From UBA4971 sp900019985 (GTDB lineage Bacteria; Bacillota; SHA-98; UBA4971), in contig JBMNFG010000010.1 in assembly GCA_050949175.1 (NCBI GenBank), positions 186,001 through 250,000 of the forward strand: 64,000 nt of DNA. The letters run 5' to 3'. Both the position numbers and the translations under genes were made by a program. The notes under the pieces are model-generated. The model was given only the letters and a program-made list of their open reading frames with translations, searched no databases and was not told the DNA's origin. Shown here piece by piece: positions 16,304-24,178 of the stretch; the stretch's first letter is position 1; each line of letters opens with the position of its first letter.

Positions 16304-17314
16304 CTAGACTTCAATGGCAATGGCATGGCCTATACCGGGAATGCTCTCTCCTTGCTGAAAAGATAACGGACTCAGTAAAGCGCCTGTAGCAATCAGCAGG
16401 ATTCTCTTGAGGCTGCCCCTCTTCATCTCTTTTAACACATGTCCAAAAGTGACTACTGCTGCGCACGCGCATCCGCTTGCCCCTGCGCCAACCCGTTGAG
16501 CCTTCCTGTCAAAGATCATCAGACCGCAGTCCCTGTGGTTGTTCCCTACGTCGCAGCCTGCCTCTTGCGCCAGTTCTATAAAAAGCTGAGACCCGATAAT
16601 GCCGAGATCGCCTGTTAGAATCAGGTCGTATTCATCAGGTGAACATCCCGTGTCAGCCAGATGTACAAGGAGTGTGTCACAAGCAGCCGGCGCCATAGCT
16701 GCACCGAAGTTGTATGGGTCCTTAACTCCCAGGTCCACTACTTTGCCTGTGGTAGCCCAGGTTACCTTAGGACCGCTGCCGGAAGATGCCAGAACAATAG
16801 CGCCTGCACCGGTCACAGTGTATTGAGATGTCTCCTTGTGCTGAACATTGAGTTCTATCGGATACCGAAACTGCCGTTCCGCTGTGTGGTAATGACTTGA
16901 GCAAGCTACAAGGACATAGTCGGCAAATCCTCCGTCAATAATCATGCTCCCCATTGCCGTTCCCATGGCACATGTGGAGCATGCACCGTAGACTCCCATG
17001 AAAGGTATCTCTAACTGTCGCGCGGAGAAGCTGGCAGAGATGATTTGATTCAACAGGTCGCCGGCGACGTAGTAATCTATCATGCCTTTATCAATGCCTG
17101 ACCGTTCTATTGCGATCCAGGCTGCCTGCTCCAGGAGTTTACGTTCAGCCTTTTCCGAAGTATTTTCGCCGAACGTCATATCAGGGAGGACTGCATCGAA
17201 GTCTTCGGCAAGGGGGCCTCGTCCTTCCATAGGTCCTACTACAGAGCCTGTCCCGATAATCACAGGAGGGTTTCCAAACTTGACAGTCGCTTTACCGGTC
17301 TTCTTCGGTGCCAC
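16304..17314 (-). CDS. spoVAD: Stage V sporulation protein AD
   Basis: Thiolase-fold, soluble SpoVA subunit that binds dipicolinic acid. Conserved stretches are PPVIIGTGSVVGPMEGRGPL, GVYGACSTCAMG, SSHYHTAERQFRYP, GAGAIVL and ILLIATGALLSPLSFQQGESIPGI. The 336 residues match SpoVAD length. The start is GTG at 17314 with AAGGGA about 11 bases upstream. Gene order spoVAC-spoVAD-spoVAE is standard; spoVAA and spoVAB are absent here, as in many Clostridia. Confidence 0.96.
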   Translation of the reverse strand: MAPKKTGKATVKFGNPPVIIGTGSVVGPMEGRGPLAEDFDAVLPDMTFGENTSEKAERKLLEQAAWIAIERSGIDKGMIDYYVAGDLLNQIISASFSARQLEIPFMGVYGACSTCAMGTAMGSMIIDGGFADYVLVACSSHYHTAERQFRYPIELNVQHKETSQYTVTGAGAIVLASSGSGPKVTWATTGKVVDLGVKDPYNFGAAMAPAACDTLLVHLADTGCSPDEYDLILTGDLGIIGSQLFIELAQEAGCDVGNNHRDCGLMIFDRKAQRVGAGASGCACAAVVTFGHVLKEMKRGSLKRILLIATGALLSPLSFQQGESIPGIGHAIAIEV

Positions 17315-17335
17315 GGTTTAGGAATTCCCTTCAGC

Positions 17336-17818
17336 CTACAATCCTGTAACGTACTTGATGAAAGCTGCAGATACACCGCTTAGAACGCCGTACACGAGTA
17401 CTGGGCCCGCAATGACAAACATCTTAGAACCCATGCCTAAAACCCAGCCTTCACGCTTAAAATCCATGGCGCAGGCAGCAACGGTATTGGCGAACCCTGT
17501 GATAGGCACTGCAGCTCCGGCCCCGGCGAATTCAGCGATCTCATCATAGACCCCTAATGCAGTCAACACTATGCCAAAAAGAATCATGACCGCCAGGGTA
17601 GGAGCGGACGCTGCGTTCATGTCCATTCCCCGCCGCATGAAAATGTTTAGGATGAACTGGCCCAGTGCACATAATGAGCCGCCTACAAGAAACGCAACGA
17701 GAAAATGCCTCAGGTATGGAGGTTTCGGCTTCCTTTTAGCTACCAGCTGTTGATATGCCTCTTGCTTCCTTTTTTTCTCCTGGGCATCCTGGAAAGTCCG
17801 AGACATCGTCGCTTTCAT
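17336..17818 (-). CDS. spoVAC: Stage V sporulation protein AC
   Basis: Mechanosensitive membrane subunit of the SpoVA DPA channel. An N-terminal polar, basic region (residues 1-35, DAQEKKRKQEAYQQLVAKRKPKPP) precedes four membrane segments, with GGSLCALGQFILNIF, the conserved AGAGAAVPITGFANTVAACAMDFKREG, and GMGSKMFVIAGPVLVYG. The length of 160 is normal. It lies 12 bases after the dodecin gene, so transcription may come from the sigF operon or from a forespore promoter not identified here. Confidence 0.95.
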   Translation of the reverse strand: MKATMSRTFQDAQEKKRKQEAYQQLVAKRKPKPPYLRHFLVAFLVGGSLCALGQFILNIFMRRGMDMNAASAPTLAVMILFGIVLTALGVYDEIAEFAGAGAAVPITGFANTVAACAMDFKREGWVLGMGSKMFVIAGPVLVYGVLSGVSAAFIKYVTGL

Positions 17819-17830
17819 CTCCTTACCCGA

Positions 17831-18037
17831 TCAGGTACCGTCGACAGTGAAAGCAACGTTTACATTGGCTTTGTATTTCGCGATTTTCCCGTTTTCGATG
17901 GAGGCAGTCATATTCAATACTTCGATACCTGTTATATTCCTAAGGGTTTTCGATGCTGCATTGACAGCCTCTTGCACTGCATGTTCCCAGCTTGTTGTAG
18001 ATTCGCCCAGAAGTTCCACAACTTTAATTACTGTCAT
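17831..18037 (-). CDS. Dodecin family protein
   Basis: A 68-residue dodecin, a small dodecameric shell protein that stores or buffers flavins or CoA in other bacteria. MTVIKVVELLGESTTSWEHAVQEAVNAASKT matches the family (VIKVxELxGxSxxSWExAAxxAVxxAxxT), followed by ITGIEVLNMTASIENGKIAKYKANVNVAF. GGAGG is 8 bases before the ATG. That ribosome binding site is one arm of a perfect 10-bp inverted repeat, so translation may be controlled. Its position between sigF and spoVAC is unusual and hints at a forespore role. Confidence 0.92.
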   Translation of the reverse strand: MTVIKVVELLGESTTSWEHAVQEAVNAASKTLRNITGIEVLNMTASIENGKIAKYKANVNVAFTVDGT

Positions 18038-18046
18038 GAGCTTGGC

Positions 18047-18085
18047 CTCCTTTCTCTTTCTTAAATTATGCGCATGAGAAAGGAG
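18047..18085 (-). promoter_or_regulatory. Hairpin that masks the dodecin ribosome binding site
   Basis: Perfect 10-bp inverted repeat: minus-strand CTCCTTTCTC (18076-18085) and GAGAAAGGAG (18047-18056), loop 19 bases. The second arm contains the Shine-Dalgarno AAAGGAG of the dodecin gene. No T-run follows, so it is not a normal terminator. It begins 2 bases after the sigF stop codon. Confidence 0.6.
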
Positions 18086-18086
18086 T

Positions 18087-18875
18087 TTAATTCTTCTCGT
18101 CCAGTTCTTGTCTAAGGCGCCTCAGAGCGCTCTTTTCAATCTTGCTGACTTGCGGCTGAGAAATGCCAAGCCGTCGAGCGACTTCTACCTGCTTCAAGTC
18201 GAGAAAAAACCGCATCTCTATTACTGTTCGTTCAGGCTCACTTAAGTTGTCCATGGCTTGTTGGAGTGCAATCGATTCTACGCGGTCATCTGCAAAGGAG
18301 AAAGAGGGGATTCTTTCTTCGATAGAGAGGGTATCGTCAGAGGAACAAGATTCGGAAAGAGATATAACAGGCTTCAGGACACCTTGAGCTTCAACTACTT
18401 CCTCACTCTGTAATCCGGTTCTTGCAGAGATTTCATGGATGCTCGGCTCCCTTCCTAATTCAGACCGCAAAACACCTAGCGCCTCTTGAACCTTGACCGC
18501 TTTTTCCTGAAGTGTCCTTCCGATTTTGAGCCTTCCTCCTTTGCGGAGGTGCTCCCGGATTGTACCGAGGATTACAGGTACAGCGTACGTGGAAAAACGA
18601 GTTCCACATGACTCGTCAAACCGGTCAGCGGCTTTCAGGAGGCCGACACAACCGACCTGGAATAAATCCTCCTTCTCACCGGGTTCACAGGGGAACTTGT
18701 TTACAAGGCTCATTACCAGACGGAGGTTTCGGGACACTAGTTCATCACGGGCATCTTCGCAACCGGCACGAATACGTTGTTTCAGTTCGCGAACCTCTTC
18801 GTCAGTGAGAAGAGGCAGCCGAGGCAAGCGGATTCCGTCAGCACTGCAGTTCTTCACTGGCCTTCGCCGTCCCAT
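18087..18875 (-). CDS. sigF: Sporulation sigma factor SigF
   Basis: Forespore-specific sigma-70 family factor, held inactive by SpoIIAB until septation. Region 2 is seen in RNLRLVMSLVNKF, KEDLFQVGCVGLLKAADRFDESCGTRFSTYAVPVILGTIREHLRKGGRLKIGR, region 3 in LGREPSIHEISARTGL, and region 4.2 in SEPERTVIEMRFFLDLKQVEVARRLGISQPQVSKIEKSALRRL. It has 262 residues. Its ATG at 18875 lies inside the spoIIAB 3' end (38-base overlap) with AAGGAA upstream, so the two are translationally coupled. It follows spoIIAA and spoIIAB in the canonical tricistronic order. Confidence 0.96.
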   Translation of the reverse strand: MGRRRPVKNCSADGIRLPRLPLLTDEEVRELKQRIRAGCEDARDELVSRNLRLVMSLVNKFPCEPGEKEDLFQVGCVGLLKAADRFDESCGTRFSTYAVPVILGTIREHLRKGGRLKIGRTLQEKAVKVQEALGVLRSELGREPSIHEISARTGLQSEEVVEAQGVLKPVISLSESCSSDDTLSIEERIPSFSFADDRVESIALQQAMDNLSEPERTVIEMRFFLDLKQVEVARRLGISQPQVSKIEKSALRRLRQELDEKN

Positions 18876-19290
18876 GAGGTGACTTCCTTATTTCGACCTT
18901 AACTCCTTTACCTGGGACCGAAGTCACATGGAGCTCATCTGACAATGCTTCCATTATCGTGAACCCCATACCCATCCTGTCCGGGTCTGTGGTGAAAGCA
19001 GGCTCTTTTGCTTTTTCTATCTCGGTTATTCCCTTGCCGAAGTCTTCAACTGTGACATAGAGCGTATCACCGTTTCTTGCTGCAGTGAGACGTATGATAC
19101 CTCCGGGAGTGTCGTAGCTGTGTAGTACAGTGTTGGAGACGGCTTCTGACACTACCAGCTTAATGTCATCTATTTCCTCCAAAGTGAACGAAGAGATTTG
19201 CGATGCAAAACATGCAACCACTGTCCTGGCGAATTCCACATTCTCGGGAATCGCTGGAAACTCTATTGTCATATAGTTTTCAGTAACCAT
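18838..19290 (-). CDS. spoIIAB: Anti-sigma F factor / serine kinase
   Basis: GHKL-fold protein that binds SigF with ATP and phosphorylates SpoIIAA. The ATP-binding boxes are visible: KLVVSEAVSNTVLHSY (N box), VEDFGKGI (G1) and DRMGMGFTIMEALSDELHVTS (G2). The length of 150 is normal. The gene begins 4 bases after spoIIAA and overlaps the sigF start, so all three are made together. Confidence 0.96.
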   Translation of the reverse strand: MVTENYMTIEFPAIPENVEFARTVVACFASQISSFTLEEIDDIKLVVSEAVSNTVLHSYDTPGGIIRLTAARNGDTLYVTVEDFGKGITEIEKAKEPAFTTDPDRMGMGFTIMEALSDELHVTSVPGKGVKVEIRKSPHGTAKASEELQC

Positions 19291-19294
19291 GATG

Positions 19295-19642
19295 CTATAC
19301 CCCCACAGCCTTGGCCCAGGCTTCGTCTTCCGTACTGCAAATAGATATGATTCCTGCTAAGCCTGATAATTCAAGGGCTTTTCGTGCTTGCAGTGAGGGA
19401 GCTACTATTATGACGCTCCCACCGTGGGGCCTGAGCTTTTTGTACCTTCCGAGGATTACTCCCAGTCCTGAGCTGTCAATGAAAGTAACACCGCGCATCA
19501 AGAGCAGTATGTGATTTATGGCAGGATTTGAATGGAGTTCGTCTTCAACCACGTCACGGAACCTAGGTGCCGTGTTCAGGTCGAGCTCGCCGAAGAGTTC
19601 GACTACCAGAACACGGCCAATAACCCTGACGTTAATCTTCAT
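19295..19642 (-). CDS. spoIIAA: Anti-sigma F factor antagonist
   Basis: STAS-domain protein which, when unphosphorylated, frees SigF from SpoIIAB. VVELFGELDLNTAPRFRDVVEDEL and the phosphorylation motif FIDSSGLGVILGRYKKL are present; S58 corresponds to the phosphorylated serine of Bacillus SpoIIAA. The length of 115 is normal. The ATG at 19642 has AAAGGAGG 7 bases upstream. A sigma-H-like promoter stands about 35 bases upstream, so the trio can be transcribed separately from dacF. Confidence 0.96.
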   Translation of the reverse strand: MKINVRVIGRVLVVELFGELDLNTAPRFRDVVEDELHSNPAINHILLLMRGVTFIDSSGLGVILGRYKKLRPHGGSVIIVAPSLQARKALELSGLAGIISICSTEDEAWAKAVGV

Positions 19643-19677
19643 TCATGATCCTCCTTTTGTTTTTCCGTCTCATTCCT

Positions 19678-19704
19678 ATTCTTCAGCCCTCTGATTACTC
19701 CTTC
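19678..19704 (-). promoter_or_regulatory. Candidate sigma-H promoter for spoIIAA-spoIIAB-sigF
   Basis: Minus strand GAAGGAGTA (19696-19704), 13-base spacer, AGAAT (19678-19682), close to the sigma-H pattern RWAGGAxxT...HGAAT. It lies about 30 bases before the expected transcript start and 36 bases before the spoIIAA ATG. The Bacillus spoIIA operon is sigma-H dependent, which supports the call. Confidence 0.5.
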
Positions 19705-19716
19705 CCGATAACTGTG

Positions 19717-19740
19717 AAAAAGAAAAACAGCCCGAAGGCT
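19717..19740 (-). terminator. Weak terminator after dacF
   Basis: A short AGCC-TTCG-GGCT hairpin (19729-19740) with a stable TTCG loop, followed on the minus strand by GTTTTTCTTTTT. It would partly separate dacF from spoIIAA. Confidence 0.55.
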
Positions 19741-19796
19741 AAAGGAATGTAGAAGAGCCTGAAAGTTATCACGAAGCTCAAATAAACTCCGGCGGT

Positions 19797-21005
19797 TTAC
19801 TTGATTCTAAACGTAACACGGAACAGGTTTTGTACAGTGCGCAGTATCACTTTGAAGATATTTCCCCTCATTACATCTTCTTGGGCCACGACAGGCACCT
19901 TGCCTATGACTGAACCGTCTTCAGCTACTGCAAGCATCTCACCGATCTTTTCGCCTCTTTTGACAGGCGCGTTGACTTTCTTGGGAAGGACCAGTTCGCT
20001 CCTGACACTGTCCTCCTCCCCCCTGGGCACAACTGCAACTAAAGGCTCTCGGCAGACTGCGTTGACATGCTCTATGACTCCGCGAGGGACTTCCACTTGC
20101 GCCACAACCTGCCCTTCTTTAGCCAGCTCAACTCCGGAAAAGTGCCGGAATCCAAAATCAAGGAGAGCAGATGCCTCCTTGAACCGGGTGTTGGAGTCAG
20201 CGACTTTAAGTACGATTGAAATCAATCTGAGACTGCCTCTCTTGGCAGTTGCTGCAAGGCAGTACCCTGCTTCTTCTGTAAAACCTGTCTTAAGCCCGTC
20301 AACACCTTGGTACGAGTTTATCAGCTTGTTCGTGTTTACCAGCATACTCCTGCCGCCCCGGAGATAATCGAGCCAGGTGGTAAACCATTCATGCACTTTC
20401 GGATATCTCAGTAATTCCCTGGACATAATCGCTATATCCCGTGCAGTCGTATAGTGGTCCGGGTCAGGCAATCCTGATGAATTCACGAAATTCGTCCCTG
20501 TCATACCCAGCTCTTGTGCACGCTTGTTCATCATGTCAACGAAGGCTTCTTCACTGCCGGCAATATGCTCTGCCACCGCGACACTGGCATCATTTGCAGA
20601 TACAATGGCAATGGCTTTCATAAGGTCCTCAAGGGACATTTCTTCTCCCGTCTCCAACCAGATTTGAGAGCCTCCCATGCTCATCGCTCTCTCACTTGCA
20701 ACTACCATGTCACTTAAGGAGATTTTGCCCTCAGCGATCTTCTCCATAGCCAGGAGCATGGTCATGATCTTCGTGATGCTGGCAGGAGGAAGGGGTTTAT
20801 CCGGATCCTTTTCATAGAGGACTTGACCTGTTGTTGCCTCGACAAGCAAAGCGGACTCAGCAGTGATGGGAATGCCGGGTGAGATGGAAAGCTCCTGTGC
20901 ACCTGCCTTCCCCCATGCACAAGGCCAGGAAATAAGAAAGATAAGAACCGAAACAATGCCGATGCCGGCAAGGAATGTCCCTGCTATGACACTTCTCTTG
21001 CCCAC
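19797..21005 (-). CDS. dacF: D-alanyl-D-alanine carboxypeptidase (DacF/DacB type)
   Basis: Low-molecular-weight penicillin-binding protein that trims the peptide side chains of peptidoglycan; DacF acts on spore cortex in Bacillus. An N-terminal signal peptide covers residues 1-37. The active-site motifs are SITK (S76, K79), SAN (136-138) and KTG (239-241). A C-terminal PBP5-like domain and an amphipathic tail (NIFKVILRTVQNLFRVTFRIK) for membrane attachment follow. GTG start at 21005 with GGGAGGAAA upstream. Location immediately before spoIIAA-AB-sigF matches Bacillus dacF. Confidence 0.93.
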   Translation of the reverse strand: MGKRSVIAGTFLAGIGIVSVLIFLISWPCAWGKAGAQELSISPGIPITAESALLVEATTGQVLYEKDPDKPLPPASITKIMTMLLAMEKIAEGKISLSDMVVASERAMSMGGSQIWLETGEEMSLEDLMKAIAIVSANDASVAVAEHIAGSEEAFVDMMNKRAQELGMTGTNFVNSSGLPDPDHYTTARDIAIMSRELLRYPKVHEWFTTWLDYLRGGRSMLVNTNKLINSYQGVDGLKTGFTEEAGYCLAATAKRGSLRLISIVLKVADSNTRFKEASALLDFGFRHFSGVELAKEGQVVAQVEVPRGVIEHVNAVCREPLVAVVPRGEEDSVRSELVLPKKVNAPVKRGEKIGEMLAVAEDGSVIGKVPVVAQEDVMRGNIFKVILRTVQNLFRVTFRIK

Positions 21006-21060
21006 TTTTATTTCCTCCCTGTCATAGCGCCAACTGGATTCGCATCTCTACACGTACATA

Positions 21061-21097
21061 TTCACACGGGTAGAGCGATATACCCCACCCGTGTGAA
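21061..21097 (-). terminator. Hairpin after pyrimidine phosphorylase gene
   Basis: Perfect 11-bp inverted repeat TTCACACGGGT / ACCCGTGTGAA (21061-21071 and 21087-21097) with a 15-base loop, in the gap between the phosphorylase gene and dacF. The minus-strand tail (TATGTACG) is not T-rich, so termination may be inefficient. On the plus strand AAAA follows instead. Confidence 0.6.
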
Positions 21098-21115
21098 AAA
21101 GGATTGAGTGTCCTG

Positions 21116-22426
21116 CTACTTCTCAATAACCTTGTAGATGAGCTGAGGAGGGTTGCATTTGTCCTCTGATATCTCGTACGATGACATAACAAGCTTGGCA
21201 GCGGGTTCCAGGGAGTGCCAATCGTTAGTATGGAGCATTGCCAACGGTTCGCCCTGCTCCACTCTGTCTCCGATCTTCTTGAGTATTATAATGCCTGCTG
21301 CAGGATCTATTGCATCTTCCTTCGTCCTTCGTCCTGCACCCAGCATCATTGAAGCAACTCCAATGTTTTCCGCATTGATCCCCTTTATGTAGCCTGACAT
21401 AGAACTCGGAACTGCCTCCAGGCATCTGGCACTAGGAAGAAGGCTTTCAGGATCGTCGACAACCTCCGCGTTACCGCCTTGAGTGAATACAAGGTCGCGG
21501 AACTTATCCAGAGCAGCACCGGTGTTGAGGGAGTCTTCCAGATTCCGTCTGGCTTCTTCAATACTCTTGGCTTTGCCTCCGAGAACGATCATAAGTGAAC
21601 CCAGAGACAAGCAGAGTTCGCGGAGATCCTCCGGCCCTTCGCCTCGCAGCGTATCAATGGCCTCTGCAACCTCAAGGGAATTGCCTACTGCATACCCCAA
21701 GGGCTGATCCATATCACTGACTAGAGCTGCGCCCCTTCTTCCGGCTTGTCTCACGATATCCACCATTAATTCAGCCAGGTGCTCTGCATCACTTTGAGAC
21801 TTCATGAATGCACCTTTACCGGTTTTTACATCAAAAACGATAGCGTCTGCTCCACAGGCAAGTTTCTTGCTGCATACGCTGGCTGCTATCAGCGGTATGC
21901 TGTCAACTGTTGCAGTTACATCGCGTAGTGCATAAAGCTTTTTGTCAGCAGGTGCGATAGACGCTGTTTGACCGACGACAGCAATCCCAACCCTGTTTAC
22001 AGCTTCAACGAATTCTTCCTTTGATAGGTCAACTCTGAAACCGGGAATGGACTCCAACTTATCCAGTGTTCCGCCGGTGTGGCCTAATCCTCGCCCTGAC
22101 ATCTTCGCCACAGGAACACCTAAAGAGGCTACAAGGGGCGCAAGGACCAGAGTTGTTTTGTCACCTACCCCGCCTGTGCTATGCTTATCGACTTTAACTC
22201 CGTGAATAGCAGAAAGGTCCACTGTCTCTCCTGAGTGGGCCATTGCCATCGTTAGGGCGTGCGTTTCCTTCACGCTCATACCTTGGAAAAACACAGCCAT
22301 TAGAAAAGCGGACATTTGATAGTCAGGGATATCGCCTTGGGTGTATCGGGAAATCAGTAAGTTGATTTCTTCCTCTGACAACTCACATCCGCGCCGCTTC
22401 TTCAAGATAATGTCGTAGACTCTCAC
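21116..22426 (-). CDS. pdp: Pyrimidine-nucleoside / thymidine phosphorylase
   Basis: Cleaves uridine, thymidine or deoxyuridine with phosphate to the base and (deoxy)ribose 1-phosphate for salvage. The N-terminal DIILKKRRGCELSEEEINLLISRYTQGDIPDYQMSAFLMA region and the phosphate-binding motif VDKHSTGGVGDKTTL with KMSGRGLGHTGGTLDKLE are diagnostic. The length, about 436, is normal. Start GTG 22426 (VRVYDI) is preferred, because AGGAGAGG lies about 8 bases upstream. A longer in-frame start inside xerD lacks support. It is co-transcribed with xerD, as in Bacillus (xerD-drm-pupG-pdp neighbourhood), though here no phosphopentomutase lies between. Confidence 0.93.
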   Translation of the reverse strand: MRVYDIILKKRRGCELSEEEINLLISRYTQGDIPDYQMSAFLMAVFFQGMSVKETHALTMAMAHSGETVDLSAIHGVKVDKHSTGGVGDKTTLVLAPLVASLGVPVAKMSGRGLGHTGGTLDKLESIPGFRVDLSKEEFVEAVNRVGIAVVGQTASIAPADKKLYALRDVTATVDSIPLIAASVCSKKLACGADAIVFDVKTGKGAFMKSQSDAEHLAELMVDIVRQAGRRGAALVSDMDQPLGYAVGNSLEVAEAIDTLRGEGPEDLRELCLSLGSLMIVLGGKAKSIEEARRNLEDSLNTGAALDKFRDLVFTQGGNAEVVDDPESLLPSARCLEAVPSSMSGYIKGINAENIGVASMMLGAGRRTKEDAIDPAAGIIILKKIGDRVEQGEPLAMLHTNDWHSLEPAAKLVMSSYEISEDKCNPPQLIYKVIEK

Positions 22427-22439
22427 GTCGACCCCTCTC

Positions 22440-23333
22440 CTATTCTCCCCCTGCGCGAGGGTGGGTTCTGTCATAGATCTCCTTTAGCTTCGCTTTGGTC
22501 AGATGAGTATATATCTCCGTAGTAGAGATATCTGCATGCCCCAGCATTTCTTGGACAGACCGAAGGTCTGCACCGTTCTCAAGAAGATGTGTGGCAAAAC
22601 AGTGGCGAAGGATATGGGGAGTTACCGGTTTTGAAATTCCGCATTTCTTAGCATAACCTTTGATGATTTTCCAAAACCCTTGCCTGGTAAGTCTCTTCCC
22701 TCTGGCGTTCACAAATAAAGCTTTCTCTCTTCTCCCCTGCAACATGCGGCCTCTTGATGATTGGAGGTAGGTTTCTACCCAAAAGCAGGCTACGCTCCCC
22801 ATGGGGATAATCCTTTCTTTCCATCCCTTGCCCAGGCATTTGACGTACCCCATGTGAGTGTCAATATCGCCAAGATCCAAAGAGACCAGCTCAGATACGC
22901 GCATCCCTGTGGCGTACATCGTTTCCAGCATGGCTTTATCGCGAATACCGGCAGGCGTGTCAGTTACCGGAGCATCTAAAAGACCGGTGACTTCTTCTGC
23001 AGTCAATACCTGGGGCAGGCTTTTCTCTTGTTTAGGCGAAGCGATGTTGGTTGCTGGATCGTGTTCCATCAAGCCTTCACGGTAAGTAAAGGCGTAGAAC
23101 CCGCGAATGGCAGAGATCGTCCTTGAAATGCTGGAATTTGCTTTACCGTGGTCTTTCAAAAACTTCAGATATGAAAGGATCGTATCTTCATTTACCTCTT
23201 CCAGCTCCATACCGTAGGTATCATTTATGAATTCCTCAAACTGGGTGAGGTCCCTTCCATATGACTCTATCGTATTGTTTGCAAGGCCCCGCTCACACAA
23301 AAGGTAGGCGAGGAACTCATCGATCCAGGACAA
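22440..23333 (-). CDS. xerD: Site-specific tyrosine recombinase XerD
   Basis: Resolves chromosome dimers at dif with XerC. The N-terminal SAM-like DNA-binding domain spans about 1-95 (FLAYLLCERGLANNTIESYGRDLTQF). The catalytic residues are visible in ATGMRVSELVSL (Arg), HILRHCFATHLLENGADLRSVQEMLGHADIS (His, Arg and His) and TTEIYTHL (Tyr). The length of 297 is typical. TTG start with AGGAGG 8 bases upstream. Location next to spoIIM is as in Bacillus, so this is a housekeeping XerD rather than a phage integrase. Confidence 0.95.
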   Translation of the reverse strand: MSWIDEFLAYLLCERGLANNTIESYGRDLTQFEEFINDTYGMELEEVNEDTILSYLKFLKDHGKANSSISRTISAIRGFYAFTYREGLMEHDPATNIASPKQEKSLPQVLTAEEVTGLLDAPVTDTPAGIRDKAMLETMYATGMRVSELVSLDLGDIDTHMGYVKCLGKGWKERIIPMGSVACFWVETYLQSSRGRMLQGRREKALFVNARGKRLTRQGFWKIIKGYAKKCGISKPVTPHILRHCFATHLLENGADLRSVQEMLGHADISTTEIYTHLTKAKLKEIYDRTHPRAGGE

Positions 23334-23426
23334 CCCGTCGACCTCCTAAAGGGGAGCAGTCCTGATGCATTGGCTTGATAAACCCGGTCGGTGAACCATT
23401 AGTCTGCAGTATGAGCTGTTTTTACC

Positions 23427-23455
23427 AGTATAGCATGACCTCCTTTTGCCTGCAA
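23427..23455 (-). promoter_or_regulatory. Promoter for xerD-pdp
   Basis: Minus strand TTGCAG (23450-23455), 17-base spacer, TATACT (23427-23432) preceded by TGC, an extended -10 like that of the rimP promoter. It starts one base below the spoIIM stop codon. The leader to xerD is about 90 bases. Confidence 0.6.
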
Positions 23456-24094
23456 TTACATGTGCCTTGAAATCAATTCAATGAAAACAGGGGTTATGAA
23501 GCCTTCGACGATAGACGCAATACCGAGTAAGGCAAGGGCGCCCACAAGCGTGATGCAGGAGAGGAGAAATTGAGGATACAGTGGGATCCTGGTACTCCTG
23601 AACCTGTCTTCAATTACGATTTTTGCAAATGTCAGCGAAGACTCAAAAGAGAGAATCAGCGCAGGGATTATAAACAAGTTCTGAGGAAGCACCGATACGA
23701 AGGCCAAAAGCACTCCCCTTGAAGCCATTTGCAAAACGAGAAAACCCACGGTAAACCCAATGGTAAAACCACGCAAAAACAGTAAAACACCTATTCCCGG
23801 AGCCCCTATCACGGAGAGGCCCAGAAGCCACCCGATGAAGACAGTCTTCAGATTTCCGTAGAAACCCTGTTGCGACGCGGAGACTGCGGCAACCTGCATT
23901 GTCTCGCCGAAGCCTCTGAAAAAGGCTGTAAGGTCCTGAGCAAGTTCAGACTTTTCCTCGTCCGGAAGGACTTTTGCTGAAAGAGCACCGAAAATGACTC
24001 CCAAGATAAGCATGACACTGAGTATTGTGTAGGTAAGGACATGTTTTCTTAGGTAATGGGTGAACGCCTCTTTTGGCGTGGTTTTTGCGAGCAT
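23456..24094 (-). CDS. spoIIM: Stage II sporulation protein M
   Basis: Membrane scaffold of the SpoIIDMP engulfment complex. About 212 residues with membrane segments at roughly 20-40, 75-95, 105-130, 135-155 and 180-205. The cytoplasmic N-terminus is followed by FGALSAKVLP and GNLKTVFIGWLLGLSVIGAPGIGVLLFLRGFTIGFTVGFL, typical of SpoIIM. Start ATG 24094 (MLAKTTPKEAF) is chosen because GGGAGGAGG lies just upstream; a TTG 18 bases up falls within that site. A sigma-E-like promoter precedes it. Confidence 0.94.
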   Translation of the reverse strand: MLAKTTPKEAFTHYLRKHVLTYTILSVMLILGVIFGALSAKVLPDEEKSELAQDLTAFFRGFGETMQVAAVSASQQGFYGNLKTVFIGWLLGLSVIGAPGIGVLLFLRGFTIGFTVGFLVLQMASRGVLLAFVSVLPQNLFIIPALILSFESSLTFAKIVIEDRFRSTRIPLYPQFLLSCITLVGALALLGIASIVEGFITPVFIELISRHM

Positions 24095-24125
24095 TCCCGC
24101 CCCTCCTCCCAACCACCTCCCTTCA

Positions 24126-24154
24126 TATGTATGTCCATCTTATCAGCGTTATGC
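24126..24154 (-). promoter_or_regulatory. Candidate sigma-E promoter for spoIIM
   Basis: Minus strand GCATA (24150-24154), 16-base spacer, CATACATA (24126-24133), close to the mother-cell sigma-E pattern (-10 CATACANT). It gives a leader of about 25 bases to the spoIIM ATG. Bacillus spoIIM is sigma-E controlled. Confidence 0.45.
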
Positions 24155-24178
24155 TTGCAGCCTTTTCCCTTGGATTTC

